Assembly (NCBI GenBank): GCA_963922205.1
Contig: CAWUHX010000035.1
Coordinates: 868,001 to 932,000 of the forward strand
DNA length: 64,000 bases
Reading direction: 5' to 3'
From: Romanomermis culicivorax
Lineage: Eukaryota > Nematoda > Enoplea > Mermithida > Mermithidae
The notes under the pieces are model-generated. The model was not told where the DNA came from and did no database searches. It worked only from the letters and a program-made list of their open reading frames with translations. Shown here piece by piece: positions 23,601 through 38,600 of the stretch. Each line of letters opens with the position of its first letter. The first letter of the stretch is position 1. The translations under genes were made by a program, and so were the position numbers.

Positions 23601-26600
23601 GTCAGTAAGATTATTTATAAAAATGTTTTTACAGCAGAAAGTTAGTTTAAATAATTTCACAGGGTTTATCGAGTGGGCTCAGTTTCATGTCAGAAAATTA
23701 GAATGATAAAACCGTAACACTGCAGGTCTCTTTTCTTAAAAGCTATTTTGATTAGTGCCAAATTTTTAACTTCATGAATTTAAATTACTAAATGTGCAGA
23801 AGGATCTATGGGTAAAGTGCAGCTAAAACATCAGAACGAAGTTTACGAATAAATTTAAGAAAGGATTACTGCTTAAAAGATTCATTTATTTCAAACGAAG
23901 TTTCACTATCAAGTTCAAGTCATTGGGTTGCCAAGGAGGTAATTGTAGATTTTCCCGGTACCTTTTCATAGAAGTTCATCTGAAAATGAAGACGCAAAGG
24001 AATTCCAAAATCATCGAAAAAAAGAACTGCGTCGATACCCTTGGTCAGACCCGCCAAAGAAAATTTTTTGCTGTTATGTTTGGCGCCCATTGAGGGAAAA
24101 ATTTCTTCATTTATTATGATAATAAGCTTTCTAATTTTTTCCCTTTTGAACTTAGCTTCATGTGATCACAATTATTTCAAAATAAATAGAGTATATTTTC
24201 TACATTAATGTTTTAACTTCTTTTGCTTTGCGTAAAGCATCTGATTAAACGCTTGTACGGATTACTGGCCACCCTGATTTTTATGATTACAATCCTTGCA
24301 ATAGCAAAAAGTGGATTACCTTGTGTAATAAGATTGGTTCCGTCATTTCAAAATGGATGGAGTATAGAGCAAACATTGTTGTTCTTCATGATGAAATCGG
24401 TTTATTATTATCATTTGCTTTTGTTGTGCGCTTTTTTACAATTAGATCTGTATGCTACATTTCCAAACACAGAAACTTGACGTTGTATTAATCCGGGTCG
24501 AAATGCAGCAAACATGTGAACAGCCTGCTGCAGCTGAGTGTACTGTGCGATCTCAGATGACCAGATGAAGCATATCAAGATATTCGACAACAACTAAATC
24601 TGATCCAAAAGCTGTTATCTGTAAAATAGGTGACAACCATGACATCCATATGACAACCTGGAAACGCGGAAAATGCATGAGGAGATTCTCCAAGCTTGGT
24701 AAATGGGTGCCTCACAGGTTGAGTGAACAATCAAAGCAGCAATGTGTTATGGTCAGCATAGCAGTAGTTTCGAGATTCAAAGTTGAGCCTTTCATTGATC
24801 GCATTGTTACAGAGGATTAACAGCTGGTTCTATTCACAAATATCTTTTGATAGACAATGATTCAGAGGGAGCTGACAACCAGCCTCAGTGCCGAAGCCAT
24901 AAAGAAATTCACATCTAGTCAGTTGTTTATACAATGCTTGAAAATTGAAAAATGACGAAAAATGAGTAACACCTCGAAATCGTTTACAAAAAGCTTTTAC
25001 TGTTGTGTATTTTGCTCAGGAATAGATAAGGGGTGTTAGTTGAGTAGCCTTACATTTTTCCAGTCCTATGCAGCATATGCTCTCGTTACCCTATTCTAAT
25101 TTACAAGCTTTTAAAAAGAGATTACACGGTAATGTGTGGGATGATTAACTCAAAAAATCATGTAATTTGAGCTGCTTGCGCCAGGTATTTGTATCACAGT
25201 CAAAATCTGTGCAGAGCTTCTTGAACACCTTGGCTCAGATCTACCCATGATCTACAATCTAAACAAGCACTGTTGCTTCATAAAAATGCACGACCTTCAA
25301 TCAATGCCGAGTGCCTTTTACCATACGAGCTCTGCCATGTTAAGTAGCAGATGGCAGAATATACCTGATAGCAATGGTGCCAAGTTTGACGATTGAAATT
25401 GCTATATGTCGATTGTTAAACTTGAAGAAAGCTCGGCAAACTTTCGGTGGCTACTTTCTTTTCAAGAGTATAAAATCATGAGTAGAATGAAAATCGATAC
25501 TGATAAAATGAATGACAATTTTAGACTTAGTTTAATATGATATATCGGTTAGTGTCCATGTGCGTGTACAACCGTGAAAGATAGAGTTAAGGCCCTGTCA
25601 TACTTCACCGCGCGGCGCCGCGCGGTGCCAGTTGTCCTATTCATACTAACAGGCGGCGCCGCGCGGCGCCGGGCGGTACTGCGCGGTGGCTCGTCATACT
25701 TCGCCGCGCGGTACCGTGCGGCGCCGTACGGCGCCGCTTTTTTACTTTTGGATTTTGCTCTTCTCAAAAAATGTGTATTGGTTTAGTTGAAACCTGATGG
25801 GGCGCCGCGCGGCGCCGCAAAAATTACAAAAACCTATTCATACTTCAAAGGCGGAGCCGCGCGGCGCCGGCCGGCTCCGCTTTTTAGTATGAATAGAACA
25901 ACCGGCGCCGCGCGGTGAAGTATGACAGGGCCTTTATTCACATATTGTTTCTATATAGACAGGATTGTTCGGATCCACACGTGTTTCACCACTAAGTTTA
26001 TTTGGCTTGAAGAAAAGTTCTACGAGTTGTGGGAATCCCCTTATTTTTGTTGCGTTTATTAGAGATTTGGCTGAAGAAATCAAGCTTGTTGTGTGTGTTA
26101 TGAGAATTGTTAGATGTCACCATGATATGCAAGCTTTTTCTTGGCTCAATCATACTCCGAAAACGGGCAGAACCTATACGATGGCGTTCAGTTCGCTATA
26201 TAACAAAAACTGAAGTTGATTGTTATCTCACCTATATGAGAACAATATATGAGAACAATAGAAACTTATAATCTGAAATTCGTGAAAATTTTGTGAAGAT
26301 GGACTGCTTATTACGGACGCGACTTCACCATTTTGCTAATGATGACTTTGCATTTACAGAGCTGCACTTTTTGCAGTAATGTTTGTATTTACTGGATTCT
26401 TGCACAAAAAGAAAAATCAGGCTTGTAACAGCACCAACAGCAATTTCAGCGACAGTCAAAAACATCGGACCAAAGCAGGAATATCGGTCTATGTTTCAAC
26501 TAGGATCAAACTCTTGACCTCAGTCAACTTTGAAAGTCATCTTTCAGATCAAACGCTTGCAGTATATGGCCAGCTGCGAAGCGAGGGATCAACCGAAATG

Positions 26601-29600
26601 GGTTCAAATTTTGGGCGACACGGACGTTTGGGCCATCGTATTAGCATTGTCGTTCCAGGACATACCATTCGTGGTTGTTCGTCTGTATTTGATGATAGAA
26701 TACCGCTTGATGTCTTACACGATGATATTTTTCACGTGCAAAAACGCATTGGTTTTCACCTTGCAATTGTACCGATTCATCGTCATTCTGCAAGAACGCT
26801 ACAGTCGCACGAAGGTTGAACAGGTGAGTTAAGGCGGTAGACAAAAATTGATCAAATATAGGGCGAAGGAGAAGCGAAGAGTAGTCCAAAAGTGACCATG
26901 AGATGAGAAAATTAAAGTGTGGTTGGGTTAGTTAGTCGTTTTTGTATCAAAGCAGCTCCGAAAGCGATTTTAAATTTTAAAAAATTTGATGAACTGACAG
27001 AGTTGTGTATAGAACTATAACCGTATTAGTTTTCAATTTTCATGAGCGTGAAAATACGTTGGAGGTATGGGGTGAACCCTACCATACTTTCAATACCTTC
27101 AGGCAATTTCAAATCTGAATAACTCCTGAACTGAGAGCCGGAAATTAGTTTTTTTATCCATTGTTGGAAAAGTTCATGTAGCTAATGTGGTCGAAGTGGA
27201 ATCCCATCTCGAAGGAAATGTTTGTGCAACCGGGCTCTGGAACTGCATCTTGAAAAACGTCAATTCCAACATCATTTCAATGGTTTTTGTGTGGTACGAC
27301 CAACTTCTAACTTTGGCTGAAAAGTGAAATAATTAGGACGAAAAATGATTTATACCGAGTATATTAGTACGAAATTATCTTTACGTTTCATCCATAGAAA
27401 CGAACGACTGATACGAGTATATGGTTTTTATCATTTTATTCACGGTAGAAGATCGGCAGATGTACAGTCCTGAAGTCATTCGTGTTAATTAGGTTCGATA
27501 GCCTATTTCTTCTCGGGTAATGTCGCCCTGCATATTTAATCCGTGGGCCTTCTTCGCCGTGAAATTTGTAAAAGTGTGCTAAACAATTGAAAGTTCAACT
27601 GTATTTCATCTCAGGAACTATAATAGGTGCAGATGTAAAGAGTCGCACTCAAAAAGGCCGAGGAAAGGTTTCCATAATGATGAGAATTTAGACTCAGTTG
27701 CGAAATCCTCTTTTTGGCCAATTTAATATCAATTTCATATCACTTACACCGTTGGATAGATACTTGGAAAGCTGAAAATCTCGGAATTGGAATCAAAAAA
27801 CTCGTCCGCTGCTACGAAGTCCTAATCTTGAGCCATTTTCATGTCATGGGCTCACTATAGTTTGTTTATCGTAATATCCTTGTAAATTAAAGAATAGCAA
27901 GAATCTGCTCTGACTTGTGGTAGTCGGCTTTTAGCTTTCATGGAAATTTGCAGAATTTTTATTTGAGCACCTGCGCAATTCCTGCCAGTGACGTAACCTG
28001 GTTTTTGCGAAACAATCACACAAACTCAGTGGAACAGAGACAAATCGTTGTTATACCCTGATTAGTTACGAGTTATCTAATCGATTGGATATAACTGGAA
28101 CTGTATGTAAGGATAACGTAGGTAGGAATAAGCTTAAACACAAGCTTGAAGAATACAATTTTAATACCAAAAACTTCACTCGGGAAACGACTTTCCAACT
28201 GAATTGAAAACACGAAAAGTGACAAAAACTAACTCATGCACCAGTATTTAGCCTCTGTACCTAAACCGTGAGTCTAGGGGTCAATGACGATAGCTTATCC
28301 ATCAAGTTTAGTGTATGTATTTCCTTATGCCTTTTATTGGAGGAAAACACACTTGTTCATGATGCCATGTTTCAGCATCATGCTTTCATGCTCCAGAAAT
28401 GAGTGAAAATAACTTTTGCGGAAGGTTAATTTTGACTGAGAAGAGTCGAAAGCAATAAATCAAAACAAAATTAAGGAACAATAAGACGTTACAGTAAACT
28501 TAAGTTTTTCACAGTCTTCATGGTATTCCTGACTTTATTTTAAATTATTTCAGTCGTTTGATGCCCAATTTGTTCCGTTCTGGCACAGAACAATTTCTGC
28601 CTATAGTCTGTTCATTTTCAAATGAGCCTCGGTAATCAAAATAACTGGTAAAAATCAGTGAGCAATCAATAAATCTGTGTCGTAGACCGAAATCTTTTTT
28701 TCTCGGTTTGATCGCCTACCCACTACAGTCAACTCGAAAAAAAGGTGTCCGTATACGCAGGTTGTTTATTAGTGCATAAACATCTTTCTGCGCTCCGAGG
28801 CTCATTTGGAAAATACAGCATACATATATACACTAGTTTATTAGAAAATGCCCCTATGGGGCAGAAAAAAGGAGAATATACTTGCTTCGACAGTTGCCAT
28901 GGTAGAAAAAGAAGTGGACCAGATTTTTGAGAACTTGGGTCAAAGTTGGAAAAAATTCACTTCCTTTATATTGGATTTTCATTCTTTCTCAAAAAAATTG
29001 TCTATGTCTGTGGAAAAGTATATTCTGCAGCATCGTGCATTTTGTCCTTCAACTGGCATCAACTACAGTAAAATTTTTCTATATGAAAATTATATGCACC
29101 TGACTTCAAGTGTAAAGAAATGGTAGACCGATAGGATTCTAACTCCCGACCAATTCAAAACTCCTGCCTTTCACACTAGCTGAAAAATAGTGAGGGGGCA
29201 TATTATAGTCATTTTCAGAACTATAAAGGAACCTGAGGTTCGTTGCACTAAACCAACATGAGGACAATCTCAACATCGGGATTAAATTGATGATCCTGAG
29301 TTTAAGCTATTCAAAATGTCCAAATTATTTTCTTCCAATGCACAAATCATACTCACTTCAGGATTAACTAAAACTGAGGTTTAAGTTCGGGTTTGGGAAT
29401 TGTAGAAATTTTTATATTTATTTGCTTTAGAGATAAGAAAATTATGCGAAAATTTTAGTGCAACCCGACAGCTCGAGCTGGGGATAATCTCGACATTGAG
29501 CTTGTTATGATCCGGATGACATTCAAATTATACGGAACTTGAAATCAAACCGAGTGGCCTTTTTGTTCGAGATTACCTAGAGCTTGAGCTCAGACCCCTT

Positions 29601-32600
29601 TAGTGCAACTGGGATTTGGTTACAGTGATTGGGCACCGATCTGTAAATGGGATTCAGCCATGCATATATTAGGGGTCTGCGCCAAATCCCGTATCCAGTG
29701 CGACTAAGATGGGTGAAATTGCTTCCCGTTTGCAATCCGGCAAAAAGCGCTCTTTCTGCAAATTTCCGTTTAAATCCAAAAACTGTGAATGGTGCTATTT
29801 TGTTCAATAGTTAAATAGAAGAGAATAAATTTGTTTGTAGCTTGTAATCAGTAGAACATACGGAGTGAATTCTATATGATATGTTGTATAAAATGAGTGA
29901 ATGAAACGTATCTTGCACAATCGATTTAGTTCCTAGAAGACTTTGTGCTGTATCTCTATTTTCTAAAAAAGCTGAATGGGATTTTATGTGCCACTTTCCC
30001 TCAGTTGATTCCTTTTGTTGACATCAAATTCAGTAAAAATGTTTAACACAGTTGGAAGCAAACATGTGTGAGAGGGGACATGGGGGTATAAACTTCCACA
30101 AGGGTTTTGAAACTAGAAAATTTGTTATGCAAAAAATTTTTTGGTCATTTTTTTGGATTTTTTGTCTCTCAAAATGCTAAAACACCAAGGTCCACGCCTG
30201 TACCTTCCTAAAAATTTCAGAAATGCACATGTTTGGTTGGAAAGTGTGTTGATGCACTCAGCTGCAGAATATACTTTTCCACAGACATAGACAATTTTTT
30301 TGAGAAAGAATGAAAATCCAATATAAAGGAAGTGAATTTTTTCCAACTTTTACCCAAGTTCTCAAAAATCTGGTCCACTTCTTTTTCTACCATGGCAACT
30401 GTCGAAGCAAGTATATTCTCCTTTTTTCTGCCCCATAGGGGCATTTTCTAATAAACTAGTTCACCTCTTTTTAGTGGGCCTCAACCATGCACGAAAACTT
30501 TCATAGAAGCACATTGAAGTCTTAAATTTGGTCATCTGCACTTCAAAAAAACAATAAAAGAACTTCAAGCAACGAATTCTCACCTTCAGCAAAAGTAAAG
30601 GATGTGTAAACCGCATAGTACTTAAAAAAACGTTGTAAAAATACTGAAAGGTGACCATATCTATTGAATTCCTCATGGTTTAGAATCCTTCAACCCAAAA
30701 AATCGCAGAAATACCTTTTTTTACACAAATGACTTTTTTCATGTAAACTGACTCCGTTCATTGAATTTCCCATGGTCAGAAACATCTTCCCTCAAAAATC
30801 GCAGAAATACATTTGTTTACACTCAATATGAATTAGTGTGTAAAGTGATCACTTTCATTAAATTCCCAGTGGTCGAAAACCCCTCCCACAAAAAACTCAC
30901 GAAAACAGGCTTGGTTAAATCCGGAATAATTTTTTTGTGTAAAGTGACACATCCACTGAATTCCCCGCAGTCAAAACCCCTTTCATAAATATCACGAAAA
31001 TACGATTGTTTACACCCGCGATAGTTTTTTTTTTGTAAGATGATCGCATTCATCAAATTCTCCGTGATCGAAAACCCCGCCCACCGGGAAATCACGAAAA
31101 TACGTTTATTTACAACCGGAATAAGTTTTTGTGTAAAGTGATCGCATTCATCAAAGTCCCCGTGGTCGAAAACCCTTTCCAGCAAAAAATCACGAAAATA
31201 CGTTTGTTTACAAACGGGATAATTTTTGGTGTAAAGTGATCACATTCATTGAATTCCTCGTGGTCGAAAATCCCCTCCACTGAAAAATCACGGAAGTACG
31301 CTTGTTTACACCGGGATAATTTTTCGTGTAAAGTAACCGTGTCCATCAAATTCCCAATGGTCGAAAACCCCTTCCAGCAAAAAATCACGAAAATACGTTT
31401 GTTTACACACTAGATAATTTTTGGTGTAAAGTGATCACATTCATTGAATTCCTCGTGGTCGAAAATCCCCTCCACAAGAAAATTACGGCAGTAAGCTGTT
31501 TTACACCGTGGATAATTTATTTGTGTAAAGTGAGGACGTCTATTGAATTCCCCGCGGTCGAAAACTCCCTCCACTGAAAAATCACGGAAATACGCTTGTT
31601 TACACCCGGGATAATTTTTCGTGTAAAGTGACCATGTCCACAAATTCCCAATAGTCGAAAACCCTTGCAGCCCAAAAATCCCAATAAGGCTACAGGTATA
31701 TTTGAAACTGCAAAAAAATTGGTAGTGCATTACGCTGCAAAAAAAATTTTTTTTGAACCCATAAGTAGTATATAACAAAATTGGGGAATTTGGCGTTTTC
31801 CGGGACTTTGGACAACCATATAATTGAATTGAGGCCATATTTCAAACAAAAAAAAATTCGCATTTTAGATTACACCCCCAAGATGCTTAGGCCGAAGTAT
31901 GGAGGTTGGATATGGCACACCAATTGCTGGGCATGGTGGAACTGGGGGGCCTTAAAAAGTGCGTTTTTTACCTGTTTTTGAGGCCCCACCGAGCACCACT
32001 TGCAGATAGAGGCGAAATGACAAAAAGCACCCCATAGTTTGCCCCTATGCCCGATATTATGCAAAAAACCCGAAGGTTCTAGCTCTTACCGTTTTGGCTC
32101 TAGAGGGGGGGGGACATGAAATTTGGGGGCCAAGTATATTATAGGTTGACGCTGTCGCGCCACCTATGATAGTTTGAAAATAATAAATGCATAATACAAA
32201 AATACAACATAGTTTGAAAAAGTCAATTCTGTATGAGGTCAACATCTCGCCAGATGAGTTAAACGCCCAACTCAAACCAGTTCCGCATGCCGTGCCGTTG
32301 CGCGCTTTAGACTACCGTTTTTTTAATTTGTCCATCTGGCCAAATAACTTCCCTTGGCGCCCGTTTCATTTTGGCGTCCCTCTCATTTTGGCGCCGGTCT
32401 TGACTTTTCGCCCATTGTGCTATCCAAATAATTAGAAAGAAACTATTAACAAAATTAAAAAAATAATGAAAAAATGAAAGAACAAATTAAAATAAATAGT
32501 AGAAATTAGTAAAAATTTCGAGTAACGAAAGAACAAAAAATAATAATTATCAAAATGAGCCAAATTTAGACGGTGAACAAAACGCATTGTACGAAAAGAT

Positions 32601-35600
32601 TAATATACAAAATTTTTTTCTTTTTTATTCTTATTCCCCCTTCTCACTCACACTCAGTAAAGACTATATAACGATATCTTTGATCTTTGCAATTGGGTTT
32701 CACTTTCTCTGCCATCAGATCGCTAACTCGACCAGTTTCAGACGCATTTATGTAATTCACGTTAATGTGAAACAAGGCGGATAAAAACTTGTCCTTTTTT
32801 TAGCTGAAAAGAATTGTGTAATTCTTGACACGTCAGTATTTGAATTGAATTCCACTAGATCATCAGCATGCCGCAAATTGGAGCTTTTCAGCATCTTCAG
32901 TTCGAAATACAATTTTCCTCCTATGCTCTTTTGTACATATTGCTAAATTTTAACTACAGAATTATCAATAACAAAGTCACACTAATCAAAGAATCATTGA
33001 TTCGATGTCAGAGTTTGTTTGTCCATCACAGAAAACGAGTTTCGTCTATAAAACTGTTCTTTTACTGTCATATTCAACTTCTCAACAGCTCTTTTTTCAG
33101 GAAACATTGAGTACTATTTTTCTACTATCGCATGGGTTTTTTTATGTCGTTTTTTCATTTCTAATTCTAATTTTCATTTTTTCATTTCTAACTACAAATT
33201 TCATCTCTTAATTTCTTAATTAATCTTAATTTTTACTTCTTATGAAACCCAGACCGCGATCAGCTAATGCTCAGCATAAACGGAGCTCGCAATAATCCTC
33301 AGCATTAGTTACTGCAACCGACGCCAATTTCACAACTAGTATTCTTCTTATTTAACGTTCAGACTGTACTCTGGTGTAAACTTTTCTATCAAATGTTTGT
33401 AAATTGAAAAATGACAAAATATAAGTGCCGCCCTCAAAGTCGCTTTCATAAAATTTTTACTGAGGGATTTTTTACTTAAAAATAGTAAAAATTAATTAGT
33501 AGGCTAATAAACCTACAGTCCTATGCAACATATGGTTCATGAAGAAATGGTTAGTATATGAAATACTTTCCACTCTTAAGATTTCCAAGCATTTCAAGAA
33601 AAACAGACTGAATACCAAACTTGTGGAACACATATTATTCAATGCATAGACACGTTCAAAAGCGTCAACATTTGATCAAATTCCCGAAAGTTTTGTAACA
33701 TTTTTTAGGACGCTCATCGCTTGTTTCAACATTATCGAACCATGTTGGATGCCTGCAAAGACGTGTTGTATAGATTTCGCGACGAAGGCATAGAAAATTT
33801 CCGTGGAAAGGGGCGCAAGAAACGAACGCCCAAATCCGGCACTCATGATCATTCGTCGCCTAACGCCGTGGCTTCTTCGTCCAACATTGGGAAAAGGTGA
33901 TAATTTAACAACCCTGGCAAACTTGTCCCCGTACATGTGACGGAGCTACGAGGTCTATGATGCGCGGAAATCTTCAGGATTTTCTAAGGACGGGATAGAG
34001 AGTTAGTACAAAATTTTTGCTTCCAGAGACAGAAAAACTAAAAAATCAGCTAGTGATGTCAAAAATCCGTTTCATGTTTATGGCGCGGAGCATCAAAAAA
34101 ATTAAAATTTCTAACCATTTTCTTATTCGAAAATGACAAAAAAATAGACTTTTCGTCCCTGTGTTGCCCATTGCTCACGCCCTATAGTCTTCGAGATATG
34201 ATCGACGATATTATGGAGATTCCCATGAAAATTCACCTAATTACGTGTTTACCTGATTTACTGTAGGAGGCGAATAATCAGGTTTTATTTACGTCCACTT
34301 TTGTTTCATCAGATCCAAGTTGACCAATAGGTACACGTGATACCGAGACATTAGAGCGCGGCACAATAGGGCGCGGACATTAGAGCGCGGAAATTAGAGC
34401 GCAGGGACATTAGAGCGCGGACATTAGAGCGCAGAGACATTAGAGCGCAGGACAATAGATCGCAGGGACATTGGAGCGCAGGACAGTAGAGCGCAGGGAC
34501 ATTAGAGCGCAGGACAATAGAGCCCAGGGACATTAGAGCGTAGGACAATAGAGTGCAGGGACACTAGAGCGCAGGGACATTAAAGTGCAGGACAATAGAA
34601 CGCAGGGACATTAGTGCGCACGACAATAGAGCGCAGGACAATAGAGCGCAGGGACAATAGAGCGCAGGACAATAGAGCCCAGGGACATTAGAGCTTAGGA
34701 CAATAGAGTGCAGGGACACTAGAGCGCAGGGACATTAAAGTGCAGGACAATAGAACGCAGGGACATTAGTGCGCACGACAATAGAGCGCAGGGACATTAG
34801 AGCGCGAACATTAGAGCGCAGATACATTAGAGCGCAGGACAATAGAGCGCAGGACAATAGAGCACAGGGACATTAGAGCGCACGACAATAGAGCGCAGGG
34901 ACATTAGAGCGCAGGACAATAGAGCGCATGGAGACTAGAGCGCAGGGACATTAGAGCGCAGGACAATAGAGCGCAGGGACATTAAAGCGAGGACATTAGA
35001 GCGCAGTACAATAGAGCGCAGGGACAATAGAACGCGGACGTTAGAGCGCGGACATTAAAGCGCAGGACAATAGAGCGCAGGGACAATAGAGCGGATGCAT
35101 GGGGCAGGGCGGCCGCGCCTCCTTAACTCATGGTCTAAAAATAAAAAAAAGATAATGGTTAAACGCAAATTATCAGAAATCTACAAAACTTAATTAAACA
35201 CTGTAGCCAAAATTAAGTTTTTTCGAATTTTTTCTTCGTTCATCTATCCTCTATTTTCTTGCCGGTTGCTCCATTGTTTCGTCCTTTTTTCGGTTTTTTA
35301 GAAAAAAATTTTAAGAAAAAAAGAAAAATAAAAAAAAAATAAAAGATCGTTTGCGTGTCGAAGCAAAAAATAACAATATAAAAATTGTAAATTAAAAATT
35401 TTCGCCCCTCTCCCGAAAAAATTTCTGCGTCGGCCACTGAGACAATAGAGCGCAGGACAATAAGGGATAAGCGCAATAGAGCGCAAGGACATTAGAACTC
35501 AGGACGATAGAGCATGGACAGTAGACCACAGAGACATTAAAGCGCAGGACAATAGAGGACAGGAAAGTTAGATCAGAGCAAAATAAAAAAACGAAAATAA

Positions 35601-38600
35601 AATAATGTGAAAAATAACTACATTTCAGCCCAAAAATGCTTTCTTTTTAAAATTTTTCGTGTCTCTGAAGAAGTTCAGGTCAAAGGCGAAGCATTTTTCC
35701 ACCATGGAGCATTTGTCAAAAGTTGCGAAAGACACAAAAAATCGCAGATATTTGACCTTTGAACTTTCGAATAAAATTGATTCATTTTGTTATTTTCTAA
35801 TTGACCTTGAATTTCTAAAATTCGCGTTCATTGCAGATTACGGAAAGTTGATTAAATTTTTTTCGAACCAATAGATGTGCCCTAATGTCCCTGCGCTCTA
35901 TTGTCCTGGGTTCTAATGTGCCTGTGCTCTAATGTCCGCGCTCTATTGTCCCTGCGCTCTATTGTCCTGCGCCCTAATGTTCACGCTCTAATGTCCCCGG
36001 GCTCTAATGTCCTCACTATAGTGTCCCTGCGCTCTAATGCCTCTGCGCTCTAATGTCCCTGAGCTCTAGTGTCCCTGCGCTCTATTGTCCTGCGCTCCAA
36101 TATCCGCGCTCTAATGGCCGGTCACGGGTACAGGGTTGTCAAAAAAAACGACTTGCCTGAAACACTTCCTTCATCTCGGCCAGCAACGTTGGTGTTCGAG
36201 TCTTGTGTAGTATTATGAGTTTCTTGCTTTACAGTCCATGTTTTTAGCTGAGTACTATTGATGATCGGCGCTCACGTACATTACAATCCCTATTTGTTGT
36301 CAATTTTTAGATTACTCGAAGGGATTAGCAATATTTGATCAGGGTTATAATATGGTCCTTACTGTAGGAATACTAATAAAAATTTTGAAAGACAGTGTAA
36401 TAAATGTTTGGTTTCTGAGCTGTAGTCGTTCTTTTTTCAAATTAGAATCAGACATTACGATTTTTAAAACAACAGTTTGCCGAAATTTTCAGTATTGCCT
36501 TCATGGAAAATTCTCAAGATTAGAACATCTCCAAAACTTGGCTTTCAATTTCTTAAAATGAGAAATAATATTGTTATTGAACTTTTTTATTCAATTCAGA
36601 GTTTTTGACCAATATTCTCCATCAAGCTTTTCGATTCTTCTAGAATCTGTCGGAAATGCGGATGAAAAAATAACTAAATTTAGTGATCGCCAATCAGTGA
36701 CCGTGGATACATCAGATTTTTCAATTCAGTATCAAAATACTTCAACTGTATGTTCTAAGGTCATACATAGACCGTGCTAAGTAATGTCACATAAAAACTT
36801 CGATTTCTCGAATTTCTTGCGGATGTCGAAAAGAAGTATATGTTATAAGAAATTGAATGTTATGTAATATAATTTTCTAATTGATTTCAAAGAGAATTTC
36901 AGGCGGGATAAAAACATCGACGAACGATGTTTAGTAGATTTTAACATTTGCAAATTCTGCTGCCCTCAGATTTTGTGAAGAATTCAGGAATGAGTGATTT
37001 TAGCTGAGAAACGCTTTGGGCTAAATGTGCACTATTCGGTAACTATTCAAAAATCATAGGTGGCGCGACAGCGTCAACCTATAATATACTTGACCCCCCA
37101 AATTTCATGTCCCCCCCTAGAGCCAGAACAGTAAGAGCTAGAACCTTCGGGTTTTTTGCATAATTTCAGGCATAGGTGCAAACTACGGGGTGCCTTTTGT
37201 CATTTCGCCTTTATCTGCAAGTCGTGCTCGGTGGGGCCCCAAAAACATGAAAAAACGCACTTTTTAAGGGCTCCCAGTTCCACCACACCCCACAATGGGT
37301 GTACCATATCCAACCTCCATACTTCGGCTTAAGCATCTTGGAAGAGCAATATCAAATGCGAATTTTTATTTTTTTTTAATATGGCTTCCATTCAATTATA
37401 TGGTTGTCCAAAGTCCCGGAAACCGCAAAATTATGCAATTTTGTTATATAAACTCACGGGTTCAAAAAAATAATTTTTTTGCAGTATAATGCGCTACGGT
37501 GCCTGAATTTTTTACCGTTTCAATTGAACCGGTAGCCTTATTTAGATTTTTGGGGTGTTAAGGCCGATGTATAGTCGTCCTGATCCTTAAAAAAATGGCC
37601 TTTCCTGAGTCAGGAAAGCTCGTTCCCTAAATTTTCGATCCTGACGCAATCCGTAATCCTGAAATCAGGATCGGGATAGCGTTCCCGACCTGATAAGGAA
37701 AGGTGTTCCCGATGTCTTCCTGATCGGGAAAGGATCGGCTTTCCTGACGTCGGAAACAAAGTACAAGCCTTCCGTACTTTTTAAGGATCGGGAAAGCTAC
37801 ACGCTACAGTAAATACTCATCAAATGCGAAACGGCTTTAGCCTGCGCATAATTCTAGTTACATTTTCCGGTAATTGGAATGTAAAATGAAGTGAAATTAG
37901 CAAAAACTAAGAATTCGCTACCAGATAAGATAGAGTAGTCAGTTAAGAAATAGATTTTTCAAGTTTTTCGGTGAAATATGCGCACTTTACGCAAGTGCAA
38001 TACTTTGCAACTACAGCGCGTTGTAATACTGTAGTCATGTTCGTTTACAACAAAACGGCAGATTTGCGGCTTTTGTTGATTGATTCCAGCGTTTTATTTA
38101 TTGAAAAATTAACTTTCTAAAAAATTAATTAATTTCAATGTCAACCTTTATTAATTTAAAAAAATTTAAAATTAAAATATTTAAAATTAAAATATTTAAA
38201 ATTAAAATATTTAAAATTAAAATATTTAAAATTAAAATATTTAAAATTAAAATATTTAAAATTAAAATATTTAAAATTAAAATATTTAAAATTAAAATAT
38301 TTAAAATTAAAATATTTAAAATTAAAGTATTTAAAATTTAAAATTTGAAAAAATTAAAGTTTAAAATTAGAAAATTTTAACATTTTAAATTAAAAACTTT
38401 TTAAATTAGAAAATTGAAAATTGAAAAAATAAAAATTTTAAATTTTAAATTAAAAAATAAAAAATTTAAATTTAAAAAATTTTAAATTAAAAAATTTAAA
38501 ATTAAAAAATTTAAGGTTGAAAAATTTAGAATTGAAAATTTTAAAATTTAAAAATTTTGAATTTAAAAATTTTGAATTTAAAATTCAAAATTTAAAAATT

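Noticed and set aside
28848-29126. ORF starting [14 protein letters not shown] and its near-identical partner at 30217-30444
   Set aside because: Both lie in the terminal inverted repeats of the CTAG element; the likeness is due to the DNA repeat, and no transposase features are present.
30660-31678. CRISPR-like regular repeats
   Set aside because: This is a eukaryotic genome, units are contiguous without unique spacers, and the unit length is ~98 bp.
30823-31838. Minus-strand ORFs with repeated [14 protein letters not shown] peptides, and their mirror at 39155-39529
   Set aside because: They follow the ~98-bp tandem unit and shift frame between units; composition and repetition show non-coding satellite.
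38138-38341. ORF of repeated KIFKI
   Set aside because: It results from a 15-bp AT tandem repeat whose length is a multiple of 3.
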